Source: Candidatus Marinamargulisbacteria bacterium SCGC AG-410-N11
GTDB lineage: Bacteria; Margulisbacteria; Marinamargulisbacteria; GCA-2716485; AG-410-N11
Assembly: GCA_003265895.1 (NCBI GenBank)
Contig: QFBS01000001.1
Span: forward strand, 124,001-188,000
Direction: 5' to 3'
DNA: 64,000 nucleotides
Shown piece after piece: positions 49,446 to 57,853 of the stretch. Position 1 is the first letter of the stretch. Every line of letters starts with the position of its first letter. The translations under genes were made by a program, and so were the position numbers. The notes below the pieces were generated by a model, which searched no databases, was not told the origin of the DNA, and saw only the letters and a list, made by a program, of their open reading frames with translations.

Positions 49446-50494
49446 TGAGTTTTTCTAAAAATATTGAAGAAATAAATAAGATTGATAATAAAGATGCTAT
49501 TGTTAATTTTTATCGTAGTCATCAATGGCCGATAAATAAAGATCTAATTTTTTTAGAATTTAAATATATTAAAAAGCTAATTAATAATACGTTAGAAAAG
49601 AGTAAAGAATTAGCCTTGCCGAATTTGGGGTTTGACCCTTTATCGGATCTAGATTTAATATCATTTTTAACTAATCCAAAGCAGTTTTCTTTAAAATTAA
49701 ATAAAATTAAAGGAAAAGGTATTTTTTATGGTTTAGATCATGTTAGTCTAAGACAAAACTTACTAAACAGACTACCTATTCAACTTAAAAATAGAATAAT
49801 ATATCAAAAATTAAAATTTAATAATTTAGATGAAAAAATAGTTCAGTTATCAAATATCCAGCATATAAAAAGTTGTGAAGATATAGGAATGGGGCATTCC
49901 GTGTATAGAGTAATAGGAAAAAAAATGAGTTTTGTAGTGAAAAGAGTCGATCATATAAACCAAGAATTTTATAATAAAATTTTAAGCATTTTAGAGATGC
50001 CTTTTCATAATGTTTTTACAGTAAATACTAATCATGGGCGGTGGGAGGTTTCTGATAATTTAGGAGATATAACTCTAACCAAGTTTTGTTTGGAGAGTAA
50101 TGAACTGAGTCCAGCTATAGTTAAGCAGTTAGCTCGTCATGCTTGTTTAGGAGATGTATTTGGACGAGGAGATCGTCATTCAGAGAATTATATGGTTAAA
50201 GATAATGTTATATATTCTATTGATAATGCGTTTTTATTTTATAAAAATAATAATCAATGGGTCGAGCGATATATACAAGGCTGTCAGTCTGAGATTTCGA
50301 TTGTTTGCAATTTGTTTAATGAAATAAACTGTTTTAAAGAAAATTTAAATATTTTTTTAGAAGAATATAAAGTTCAATATCAAAGAATAAAGCAACGACA
50401 ATCTATGATAGTCGAATGGATGAAGTGTTGGTTTGAAAATAGTATCGAGCGTGAAAATAATATTCGTTACATAAAAAAAACACCTACTAGATAA
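49442..50494 (+). CDS. PI3/4-kinase-like protein (atypical kinase)
   Basis: 350 residues. The N-terminal 140 residues are helical and of unknown type. From about 145 on a kinase fold is visible: glycine-rich GMGHSVYRVIG (149-159), a candidate ATP lysine in SFVVKRVDH (K167), then the catalytic loop FGRGDRHSENYMV with D244, H246 and N249, and the metal site IYSIDNAFLF (D261). GDRHxxN followed by an I-D-x-x-F strand is the signature of phosphatidylinositol 3/4-kinase-like enzymes. The substrate could be lipid or protein. It overlaps nnrD; a start at 49445 is equally possible. The frame ends in KKTPTR next to an A8 run, and another frame continues, so the true protein may be longer. Confidence 0.72.
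   Translation: MMSFSKNIEEINKIDNKDAIVNFYRSHQWPINKDLIFLEFKYIKKLINNTLEKSKELALPNLGFDPLSDLDLISFLTNPKQFSLKLNKIKGKGIFYGLDHVSLRQNLLNRLPIQLKNRIIYQKLKFNNLDEKIVQLSNIQHIKSCEDIGMGHSVYRVIGKKMSFVVKRVDHINQEFYNKILSILEMPFHNVFTVNTNHGRWEVSDNLGDITLTKFCLESNELSPAIVKQLARHACLGDVFGRGDRHSENYMVKDNVIYSIDNAFLFYKNNNQWVERYIQGCQSEISIVCNLFNEINCFKENLNIFLEEYKVQYQRIKQRQSMIVEWMKCWFENSIERENNIRYIKKTPTR
50473..50480 (+). other. A8 run at the end of the kinase-like ORF, candidate slippage site
   Basis: Eight adenines just before the stop of the kinase-like gene. The +1 frame opens at 50475 (after a TAA at 50472-50474) and runs without a stop to 50801. Omitting one A in the run would join the two frames into a protein of about 455 residues. 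It may be transcriptional slippage, programmed frameshifting, a true mutation or an assembly error. Confidence 0.4.
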
Positions 50495-50543
50495 TAAATT
50501 TGTAGATCGACAACATAATATTTATGTAAAGTCACTAAAGGTA

Positions 50544-50801
50544 ATGATTGAACGAAATGCCTATAAAATAAAACTAGAAGATATTGTGGCAAGTAACCCA
50601 AGTATATTAAAAAATAGTTTATTAAATATGTATTACTTAGCAGGTAAAAACCGATTAACAAGCTTTTTTCTGTTGGACTATTTTGATAGACTTGAGTTAC
50701 TGAATATTCTTGATAAAAACTTTAAAAACAAACAAAAGCATAGCAAATTAAATGAAAAAGTTACCCTTTTTCAAAACGAAATTGCAAAAATAAGTTATTA
50801 A
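50544..50801 (+). CDS. Small hypothetical ORF, possibly the shifted C-terminus of the kinase-like protein
   Basis: 85 residues from the ATG at 50544, with no useful ribosome site (AAAGG is only two bases away). The reading frame is open upstream to 50475, overlapping the kinase-like gene in a different frame. The residues (IKLEDIVASNPSILKNSLLNMYYLAGKNRLTSFFLL) are helical, with Lys/Asn/Leu composition like the rest of the genome, so it looks coded. No family recognised. It ends 1 base before the purC stop on the opposite strand. Confidence 0.5.
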   Translation: MIERNAYKIKLEDIVASNPSILKNSLLNMYYLAGKNRLTSFFLLDYFDRLELLNILDKNFKNKQKHSKLNEKVTLFQNEIAKISY

Positions 50802-50817
50802 TTTATTTAATTAATAA
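50795..50817. repeat. AT-only inverted repeat across a convergent junction
   Basis: TTATTAATT at 50795-50803 and AATTAATAA at 50809-50817, nine perfect pairs with a five-base loop. It spans the stops of the small ORF and of purC. Similar palindromes occur at 1139-1155 and 12390-12410. Part of the symmetry follows from two facing TAA stops. Confidence 0.45.
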
Positions 50818-51690
50818 ATCTGATACTTCTAAATATTTTTGAGATGTTTTGTTAATTATTTCATCTGGAATAGTTGGAATCGGAGGTTTTTGATCCCAAT
50901 TAGTACTCGCTAAATAATCTCGAACAATTTGTTTGTCAAAACTTGGAGGCGATATTCCAGGCTGATATTCAGAAATAGGCCAAAAACGAGAAGAGTCAGG
51001 GGTTAGTACTTCGTCAATTAAAATAACATCATCATTAAGTTTACCAAATTCAAATTTAGTATCGGCTAAAATAATGCCACGGTTTTTAGCGTATTCAACA
51101 CCTTTTTTATAAATTTCAATACTTTTTTTAGAAAGATATTGTGTTAATTTTTTTCCAACTAAAGATTCCATTTTTTCAATCGTAATATTTTCATCATGAC
51201 CTGAAGATGCTTTAAATGCAGGCGTAAAAATTGGCTCAGGTAAAGGATCTGCTAATTTTAAATTAGGAGGCAACTTAATTCCACAAACAGTACCAGATTG
51301 TTGATATTCTTTCCATCCTGATCCTACAATATATCCTCTTACAACACATTCAATTTCAATAAGTTCAGTTTTTTTAACTAACATAGATCGACCAGCTAGA
51401 ATATCTTTATATGGTGACAAAATAGACGGAAAGTCTTCAACATTAGTAGATATTAAGTGGTTTGGAGTGATATCTGATAGGTAATTAAACCAAAATTCAG
51501 AAACCTGAGTTAAAACTTGACCTTTATTAGGAATTCCATTTGGTAAAACATAGTCAAAAGCAGAAACACGATCAGATGCAACAATTAATAGTTGGTCTCC
51601 TAAATCAAAAACACTTCTCACTTTTCCTTTTTTAAAAAGTGGTACATTTGGTAAATCAATATCAATAACGATTTGAGATGTATTAATCAT
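50803..51690 (-). CDS. purC: Phosphoribosylaminoimidazole-succinocarboxamide (SAICAR) synthase
   Basis: 295 residues, the longer PurC form. KKGKVRSVFDLGDQLLIVASDRVSAFDYVLPNGIPNKG at the start, then ECVVRGYIVGSGWKEYQ, SSGHDENI and ILADTKFEFG, VLIDEVLTPDSSRFW. It joins aspartate to CAIR in purine synthesis. Other pur genes in the window are purQ and a PurS-like gene near 58 kb. Shine-Dalgarno AAGGAG is visible before the ATG. Confidence 0.97.
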   Translation of the reverse strand: MINTSQIVIDIDLPNVPLFKKGKVRSVFDLGDQLLIVASDRVSAFDYVLPNGIPNKGQVLTQVSEFWFNYLSDITPNHLISTNVEDFPSILSPYKDILAGRSMLVKKTELIEIECVVRGYIVGSGWKEYQQSGTVCGIKLPPNLKLADPLPEPIFTPAFKASSGHDENITIEKMESLVGKKLTQYLSKKSIEIYKKGVEYAKNRGIILADTKFEFGKLNDDVILIDEVLTPDSSRFWPISEYQPGISPPSFDKQIVRDYLASTNWDQKPPIPTIPDEIINKTSQKYLEVSDLLIK

Positions 51691-51713
51691 AAAATAACTC
51701 CTTATATTATAAT

Positions 51714-53195
51714 TTATTTGTTAAATAAGCCATTTAAGACTTTCCTAGAACAGTCTATCAGAATTTTAGCCTTTCTTGAAGACATAGACTCGGCATAAAT
51801 ACGAATAACAGGTTCGGTTCCAGATAGTCTGAAGAGCACCCAGCTAGATTCTGATACATAAATTTTAATCCCATCTGTTTTATCTAGCAATTTAATTGGC
51901 TTAAAATAATTTAAAAGAGAATCGTTAAGAGATACATTATCTATCCAGTTTAATAATATGTTTTTTTGACTAGAATCATAATGATAGGATGTTTCTAAAA
52001 ATATATAATGTCCATATTTTTCATATATATCTTGCAAAAGTTTTGAAAGTGGCTTTTTAAATATAGAAATAGCTACTAAAATTAAAATTGCAGGTAAAAA
52101 GCCACATTTTTCATATGTATGATTTGAAATACTAATACCTCCGGATGATTCAACGCCAATGCATAGAGATTGATTGGAATTAGCAGAGAGAAAAAAATCT
52201 GAAAAAAACTTGAATCCAATTTTGGTTTCTTCGTGTGACAATGAATGTTTTTTTGCAATAGATTTTAATATTCCTGAAGAAGCAACCGTTGTAGCTACCG
52301 TTGATAATGGTAATTTTAAATGTAAAAGTAATTCTATAATGATACAAGCTGTTTCTTCTGGTTTTAAATAGCGACCAGTTTCATCAATAAGAATATGACG
52401 ATCTCCGTCAGGATCATTTGAAACTCCAAGATCAAACTTATCTTCTTTGATTTTTGAGATTAACGTATTTAAGCTAGGATAGTCAGTAGGGTTTGGTGAC
52501 TTATCTCCAAAATTAGATAATGCTTTTGAGTGGATAATTTTTGATTTAGAAATAGATAATGTGTCAATAGCTGCTTGCCAAGTTTCAGAACAAGCGCCAT
52601 GTTTAGTATCTATAATTAAATTTAAATTAGAAATTAAGTAATTAGATTTTTTGTTATCTAAAAACATATCTTTTAAGTAGTTATGCATATAATAAGCAAA
52701 TTGAGGAGCTAAATCAACTTTTTTAAAGGTTCCTTTTAATGTAGAAAACATTGGGACCTTTTGATTATTAAAATAGTCATTTGCTTTTTGCTCAATAAAA
52801 GAGGTTATTTTTAGATTAGCTGGTGCCCCATAATGGTCATTAAACTTAATCCCATTATAATTAGGAGGGTTATGTGATGCCGTTAAAACTAATCCTCCAT
52901 CAAGCTTTTGATCTAGAATAAACCAAGATAATACAGGGGTAGGAGTATATGTATTACAAAAATAAATATTTATACCTAATTCCCTTAAAAGTTGAACTAG
53001 GTGGTGTGTAAAAGAACCCTTTGTAAGTAATGGGTCATTACCTTGTCGACAATCATAAGCAATGGCTATACTAGGAGTTTTAATTAGAATAGAATTAAAA
53101 TACTCTTTCAAGGCATAGCATATTACAGATAAGTAATGATTTGTAAAACTCTCATTGATAATACCTCGGTAACCAGATGTGCCAAATTTAATCAT
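51714..53195 (-). CDS. Phosphoglucomutase/phosphomannomutase family protein
   Basis: About 493 residues from the ATG at 53195 (MIKFGTSGYRGIINESF), the family start. An open frame extends to 53243 but would run through the tRNA-Leu gene, so it is rejected. Catalytic serine in TASHNPPNYNGIKF, metal loop VSNDPDGDRHILID and the phosphate-binding end FRLSGTEPVIRIYAES. Alpha-D-phosphohexomutase superfamily; glucose, mannose or glucosamine phosphate cannot be told apart by eye. It begins 16 bases downstream of tRNA-Leu, so the two are probably co-transcribed. Confidence 0.93.
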   Translation of the reverse strand: MIKFGTSGYRGIINESFTNHYLSVICYALKEYFNSILIKTPSIAIAYDCRQGNDPLLTKGSFTHHLVQLLRELGINIYFCNTYTPTPVLSWFILDQKLDGGLVLTASHNPPNYNGIKFNDHYGAPANLKITSFIEQKANDYFNNQKVPMFSTLKGTFKKVDLAPQFAYYMHNYLKDMFLDNKKSNYLISNLNLIIDTKHGACSETWQAAIDTLSISKSKIIHSKALSNFGDKSPNPTDYPSLNTLISKIKEDKFDLGVSNDPDGDRHILIDETGRYLKPEETACIIIELLLHLKLPLSTVATTVASSGILKSIAKKHSLSHEETKIGFKFFSDFFLSANSNQSLCIGVESSGGISISNHTYEKCGFLPAILILVAISIFKKPLSKLLQDIYEKYGHYIFLETSYHYDSSQKNILLNWIDNVSLNDSLLNYFKPIKLLDKTDGIKIYVSESSWVLFRLSGTEPVIRIYAESMSSRKAKILIDCSRKVLNGLFNK

Positions 53196-53211
53196 ATATT
53201 TATTTTCTTTT

Positions 53212-53298
53212 TGGTGCCGAGGACAGGACTTGAACCTGCACAAAGTTGCCTTTACTAGCCCCTCAAGCTAGCGTGTCTACCAATTCCACCACCTCGGC
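53212..53298 (-). tRNA. tRNA-Leu (anticodon GAG)
   Basis: 87 nt including an encoded CCA. Acceptor GCCGAGG pairs with CCTCGGC; discriminator A. The anticodon stem CTAGC/GCTAG holds the loop TTGAGGG with GAG in the anticodon place. The long variable arm is that of a type II leucine tRNA, and the T loop is GGTTCAAGTCC. It reads CTC and CTT codons. Confidence 0.97.
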
Positions 53299-53419
53299 AA
53301 AATATTTAATCATAATAATATAACATGAATTAAGTAGTAGTCGCAAAATAGCGTAAAGATACAAATAAAAGTAACTTACTAAATTAGTATATTTCTTGAT
53401 AAATAAAAAAATATAAGAC

Positions 53420-54277
53420 ATGATATTTAATATGATAAAGGTAAAAAAAAATCATCAAATAGATAAGATGCTTAAAAAAAATAACAATTTAAAAAAGCCT
53501 TTGGTTATGGGAATTGTAAACATTACTCCTGATTCATTTAGTGATGGGGGGCATTTTTTTAGTGTTGATAAAGCATTGAGTCATACAGAGCAACTCATAA
53601 AAGATGGCGTTGATATTATAGATGTTGGCGCGGAGTCTACAAGACCTGGTTCAAATTCTATTGAACTAAAAGAAGAAATCAGTCGCTTGGAACCATTTTT
53701 AAAGAAATATAAACAGTATTTTGATAATTCTTTGTCAATAGATACAACAAAGGCGATGGTAGCAGAGCTAGGGTTACATTATGGTGCTGATATCATTAAT
53801 GATATATCCGCTATGACAAATGACCCAAACATGGCGAATATAATAAGCCGAGAGAAATGTTCGGTAGTTTTAATGCATATGCAAAATAAACCAAAAAATA
53901 TGCAAGAAAATCCTTCTTATAGTAATGTTATAAAAGACATCATTAGCTGGTTAAAGCAACGAATAGATTTTGCTAAAAAAAATAATATAGATTCAATCAT
54001 TATTGATCCTGGAATTGGATTTGGAAAAACAGATCAAAATAATATTGAAATTATAAAGGGTATTGATCAATTTATAGATTTAGGGTATCCTTGCCTTGTT
54101 GGAACATCTAATAAGTCATTTTTAGGCAATATTACAGGTTCTAAGGTTAATGAGCGATTAACCGAGACTTTAGCAGTAAATATTAAGCTACTTTTACAAG
54201 GGGTACAAATAATTCGAGTTCATAACGTAAAAGAACACGTTAAAGCTCTAAAGATTTTATCGGAGGTAGGGGCGTAA
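53420..54277 (+). CDS. folP: Dihydropteroate synthase
   Basis: 285 residues. VMGIVNITPDSFSDGGHF (near 30-47), DVGAESTRPGS (pterin and phosphate loop) and IIIDPGIGFGKT are all present. It joins p-aminobenzoate to the pterin. The first ATG gives a 29-residue Lys/Asn-rich N-terminal extension before the conserved core; starts at 53432 and 53468 are also possible. Directly followed by folK. Confidence 0.96.
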   Translation: MIFNMIKVKKNHQIDKMLKKNNNLKKPLVMGIVNITPDSFSDGGHFFSVDKALSHTEQLIKDGVDIIDVGAESTRPGSNSIELKEEISRLEPFLKKYKQYFDNSLSIDTTKAMVAELGLHYGADIINDISAMTNDPNMANIISREKCSVVLMHMQNKPKNMQENPSYSNVIKDIISWLKQRIDFAKKNNIDSIIIDPGIGFGKTDQNNIEIIKGIDQFIDLGYPCLVGTSNKSFLGNITGSKVNERLTETLAVNIKLLLQGVQIIRVHNVKEHVKALKILSEVGA

Positions 54278-54278
54278 A

Positions 54279-54767
54279 GTGATAAATACAGTTTATCTTT
54301 CATTAGGAAGTAACATAGGCAACAGAAAAGAAAATATTTTAAATGCTGTCAAACATTTAAATAAAAATAATTTAATTGAAGTTGAGAATTTGGCCACGAT
54401 AATAGAAACAAAATCTCAATCAAATAATAGTCAGCCTAATTACTTAAACACTGCTTGTAAAATTAAAACATTATTAACACCCTTAGAGTTACTTAGCGAG
54501 ACCCAAAAAGTAGAGATTAAATTAGGTCGAAAATCAAAAGGTCAAGGAGATCCTAGAACTATTGATATTGATATCATTTTTTATGAAGATCAAATAATCA
54601 TTGAAAATCATTTAACAATTCCTCATCCATTAGCCCACTTAAGAGATTTTGTTTTAATTCCTATGAATGAAATCGAGCAAACTTTCATTCATCCTATTTT
54701 ACAAGAACCAATTTATAAACTTTATGATCAAGTTGTTAAACCAGAAAATATCAGTATCCCAGCTTAA
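54279..54767 (+). CDS. folK: 2-amino-4-hydroxy-6-hydroxymethyldihydropteridine pyrophosphokinase
   Basis: 162 residues. Starts with GTG at 54279 after GGAGG (11 bases upstream). VYLSLGSNIGNRKENI opens it, then QPNYLNTACKI, ELGRK-type KLGRKSKGQGDPRTIDIDIIFY and PHPLAHLRDFVLIP. Transfers pyrophosphate to the pterin before the folP step. One base after folP; its end overlaps the tsaE start by 44 bases if that ATG is right. Confidence 0.96.
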   Translation: MINTVYLSLGSNIGNRKENILNAVKHLNKNNLIEVENLATIIETKSQSNNSQPNYLNTACKIKTLLTPLELLSETQKVEIKLGRKSKGQGDPRTIDIDIIFYEDQIIIENHLTIPHPLAHLRDFVLIPMNEIEQTFIHPILQEPIYKLYDQVVKPENISIPA

Positions 54768-55164
54768 GTTAGCGTCTTTTGTAAAGCAATTTTCTTCGTT
54801 AATTAGTAGCGGGGATATTGTTTTATTTAACGGCAATATGGGGTGTGGTAAAACAACCTTTATCATTGAACTTTTAAAGTTATATAACTATCAAAATGTT
54901 TCTTCGCCAACATTTTCTTTGGTAAATAAATATAATGCTGATATCGAGTTTTATCATTTAGACTTATATCGATTAGAGACAATGGAAGATTTATTTTCAA
55001 TTGATATAGATTATTATTTTGAGTTGAAAGATAGTATAGTACTAATTGAATGGGCTGAAAAACTTAAGGACTATTTGCCTGAAAATTTTATTAAGGTAGA
55101 ATTAGAGTATTGTAATGAAGATACTCGTTTAATAACAGTTAACAAAAATAGTTCTATCAAATAG
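54724..55164 (+). CDS. tsaE: tRNA threonylcarbamoyladenosine biosynthesis protein TsaE
   Basis: About 146 residues from the ATG at 54724. The P-loop is FNGNMGCGKTTFI; other TsaE blocks are SSPTFSLVNKY, FYHLDLYRLE and VLIEWAEKL. It is the ATPase that supports the TsaBD complex making t6A37 of ANN-reading tRNAs. An upstream in-frame ATG at 54667 would deepen the overlap with folK and is not needed by the family. Last gene of folP-folK-tsaE. Confidence 0.94.
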   Translation: MIKLLNQKISVSQLKLASFVKQFSSLISSGDIVLFNGNMGCGKTTFIIELLKLYNYQNVSSPTFSLVNKYNADIEFYHLDLYRLETMEDLFSIDIDYYFELKDSIVLIEWAEKLKDYLPENFIKVELEYCNEDTRLITVNKNSSIK

Positions 55165-55235
55165 ATTTTAATTTCAACAGTCTTATCAAAATGCGTTGTT
55201 TAAAAGTTATAAGGTACTGAATAAATAATACATAC

Positions 55236-56126
55236 TTATGAATTAGCTTTATATTGATATAATCTAAGTTTTGCACTTTTAGCTCTAGAATTTAATTGAA
55301 GTTCTTCTTTTGATGACGTGATAACTTTTTTAGTAAATGAACTAAAGGATTGCTTGTTTTTTTTGAAGAATCGTTTAACAATTCGGTCTTCAATTGAATG
55401 AAATGATAAAATAGCAATTTTAGCTTGAGTGGATAAAATAGTAGTTAATTGTTCTAGAAATAAATTTAGTTCACCTAATTCATTATTAGTTTCAATTCGT
55501 AGAGCTTGAAATACTTGAGAACAAGTTTTAATAAACTTTCGACGGTTATTATTAAAGCGATAACTTTGTTTGATTAATTCGATAAGTTGAAAGGTTGTGG
55601 ATATAGTATGTTTTTTTCGATAATTGATAATATTTTGAGATAAAATTTTATTTTGAAATAGTTCTCCAAAGTTATAGAAAATATCGGAAAGATCTTTGAT
55701 TGTATATGTATTGAGTATTTTTTTTGCGGTAAGACTATTCGTTAAATTCATTCTCATATCTAGCGGTTGATCTTGTAAGAAGGTGAAACCTCGTTCTGAT
55801 AAGTCAATATGGTATGAAGAGATGCCTAAGTCTAATAAGACAAAATCGACTAATATTTTTTGTTTTTTTAAGAACTCTAAGCCCTCTGAGTATGACATAT
55901 GATAGATTTTTAATGATATATTATCTTTAAATTTGTTTTGGCAAAAATTAAAAGCATAGTGATCTTGGTCAAAGCCATAATAGTGTCCTTTGCTAATAAG
56001 AGGAAGTATTTGTGACGCATGCCCGCCAAATCCAATGGTTCCATCAAAAATAATTGTATTAGGTTTAGGATCTAAAAAAGATATTATTTCTTGAGCCATG
56101 ATAGGAATATGAATAGATTGTTCCAT
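55236..56126 (-). CDS. rsmH: 16S rRNA (cytosine1402-N4)-methyltransferase
   Basis: 296 residues. It starts HIPIMAQEIISFL, with SAM loop FDGTIGFGGHASQIL, then LDLGISSYHIDLSERGFTFLQDQPLDMRMN, VFQALRIETNNELGEL and AILSFHSIEDRIVKRFFK. It usually heads the dcw cluster (mraZ-mraW-ftsL), but here it stands alone, facing tsaE and divergent from the lptA-like gene. The dcw genes are not in this window. Confidence 0.97.
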   Translation of the reverse strand: MEQSIHIPIMAQEIISFLDPKPNTIIFDGTIGFGGHASQILPLISKGHYYGFDQDHYAFNFCQNKFKDNISLKIYHMSYSEGLEFLKKQKILVDFVLLDLGISSYHIDLSERGFTFLQDQPLDMRMNLTNSLTAKKILNTYTIKDLSDIFYNFGELFQNKILSQNIINYRKKHTISTTFQLIELIKQSYRFNNNRRKFIKTCSQVFQALRIETNNELGELNLFLEQLTTILSTQAKIAILSFHSIEDRIVKRFFKKNKQSFSSFTKKVITSSKEELQLNSRAKSAKLRLYQYKANS

Positions 56127-56224
56127 AAAAATATTAAGCCTTATTTTTAGTAATTACTTCACAAAATAGTATTATTTATTTAATATTGAAATATAAAATA
56201 TAAATGTAATTGAGAAAAGGTTAA

Positions 56225-56776
56225 ATGTCCAACTTTTTAAAAGTATTAATTATGATAATCTGCGTTAATTTAATAGTAATTCCCTTGATAGGGGAGGAAT
56301 TAGTATTAAGGTCCGATCAATTAGAGGTCGAATTAATTGATGATATGAAAAAAGGTGTTGCATCAGGGAACGTTACAATTACGTTTAAAGATATTGTAGT
56401 ATCTAGCCCAAGAGCAAATTACAAATATACAGATAAAAGCAAAGAAATACATTTGTTTGAAGGTGTAAAAATTAAACAAAAGGATATTACAGTAACTTGT
56501 AAAGAAGTGTATGCATATGGACATAAAAAAAAGTTAGTTTTAAAAAAAGAAGTCTTATTTAATTATGATAATATTAATATTATTTCTGAAAAAGCTGATT
56601 ATGATATGCAAAAGCAAAATATAACATTTTTAGGAACTCCAATGATTAAACAGGGAGAAGACTTTATTCAATCAGATTTTATATCAGTTAATTTAAAAAC
56701 AAAAAAAGTATTATCCAAAGGAAATACAAAGCTAAAGGTCTCCACTGAAAAATTGAAAATATTAGATAAAAATTAA
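56225..56776 (+). CDS. LptA/OstA-like periplasmic LPS transport protein
   Basis: 183 residues. Signal peptide about 1-24 (MSNFLKVLIMIICVNLIVIP). The mature part has LptA-style beta-strand repeats: LRSDQLEVELIDDMKKGVASGNVTITFKDI, later SEKADYDMQKQNITFLGTPMIKQG. Such beta-jellyroll proteins bridge LPS from inner to outer membrane. With the LptC-like gene at 60663 it indicates an LPS-bearing diderm. lptB, lptFG and lptD are not in the window. Shine-Dalgarno AAAAGG. Confidence 0.75.
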   Translation: MSNFLKVLIMIICVNLIVIPLIGEELVLRSDQLEVELIDDMKKGVASGNVTITFKDIVVSSPRANYKYTDKSKEIHLFEGVKIKQKDITVTCKEVYAYGHKKKLVLKKEVLFNYDNINIISEKADYDMQKQNITFLGTPMIKQGEDFIQSDFISVNLKTKKVLSKGNTKLKVSTEKLKILDKN

Positions 56777-56872
56777 AATATTTTATGTTTTCTGGCCATA
56801 TCCTAGGAAAATTTAAACAAACATTATATAATTATTAAATAAAGTACTTGGTTATTTAAAAAAGGAATACGA

Positions 56873-57853
56873 ATGCCGAAAGAAGAAACCGTAGTTAAGA
56901 AAGAAAAACAAAAGCCTGAATTTGGAGAGGACTTTGATGTAGTTATTATTGGCGCTGGACCAGCAGGTATGTCAGCGGCTCTTTGTTCGTGTAGAGCTAA
57001 ATTAAAAGTACTTATTTTAGATTCCGCTTTACCAGGAGGCGAGGCTTCTACTGCATACAAAGTTTGGAATTATATTGGATTTCCTGATGGTATTCTAGGA
57101 GAAAACTTAGCTAAAAAAATGGAAGATCATTTAAATAATTATGATATTTCATATTCATGTGAAAAAGTTGAAGATATTATAAATATTAGTAGTTCCATTA
57201 AAACAATTAAAACAGATTTAGAAAATGAATATAATTGTAAAGCAGTAATCGTTTGTTCTGGATTAGAACCAAAAGAAATTGATAAGCCTTTTGAGAAGCA
57301 GTTTCTAGGGCGCGGTATTTCTTATTATGCACAGTGTGATGGCGAATACTACCAAGGAAAAACAGTAGCTGTGTTTGGAAGCGGAAATTGTGCAAGTTAT
57401 GCATCAGACTATTTAGCTGAGTTTGTTGAAAAACTCTATCTAATTAATCCTAAAGATTACCTTAAAGCTGTTAGTTCATTAAAAGAAAAAGTAATGAATA
57501 ATTCCGTAATTGACATTATTTGGGATACTGAAATTGATGATGTTTTTGGTATAGATAAAGTTGAAAAAATTAAGTTGTTAAGCAATAAGACAGGGCAAAG
57601 TACATGGCTAGATGTAAGCTGTGTTTTTGTATATGTGGGAAGACAGCCTTCTAAAGATATCATTAGTATAGAATTTGAAGTTGATGAAGCCGGTTTTATT
57701 TTAACGGATGAATACATGAGAACGAATATCCCAGGAGTATATGCTGCAGGCGATATAAGATCAAAGCAAATAAGACAAATAGCAACGGCTGTTTCAGATG
57801 GAATGATTGCCGCTGTTAATGTAGAAAAAGATATTATAAGAGTTCGTAGATAA
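56873..57853 (+). CDS. Thioredoxin-reductase-like flavoprotein lacking the CxxC
   Basis: 326 residues, the TrxR length. FAD site FDVVIIGAGPAGMSAAL (residues 21-37), later VYAAGDIR. NAD(P)H domain VAVFGSGNCASYASDYL in the middle. The redox motif CATC between the domains reads Y-A-Q-C (152-155, in ISYYAQCDGEYY), so the first cysteine is replaced by tyrosine and no disulfide can form in this site. It may be a ferredoxin/flavodoxin-NADP reductase-like enzyme or another reductase. The first 18 residues are charged and extra. Followed directly by purQ. Confidence 0.85.
   Translation: MPKEETVVKKEKQKPEFGEDFDVVIIGAGPAGMSAALCSCRAKLKVLILDSALPGGEASTAYKVWNYIGFPDGILGENLAKKMEDHLNNYDISYSCEKVEDIINISSSIKTIKTDLENEYNCKAVIVCSGLEPKEIDKPFEKQFLGRGISYYAQCDGEYYQGKTVAVFGSGNCASYASDYLAEFVEKLYLINPKDYLKAVSSLKEKVMNNSVIDIIWDTEIDDVFGIDKVEKIKLLSNKTGQSTWLDVSCVFVYVGRQPSKDIISIEFEVDEAGFILTDEYMRTNIPGVYAAGDIRSKQIRQIATAVSDGMIAAVNVEKDIIRVRR

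Noticed and set aside
53196-53243. Longer N-terminus of the phosphohexomutase
   Set aside because: The extra 16 codons read through the 3' end of tRNA-Leu. The ATG at 53195 fits the family start.
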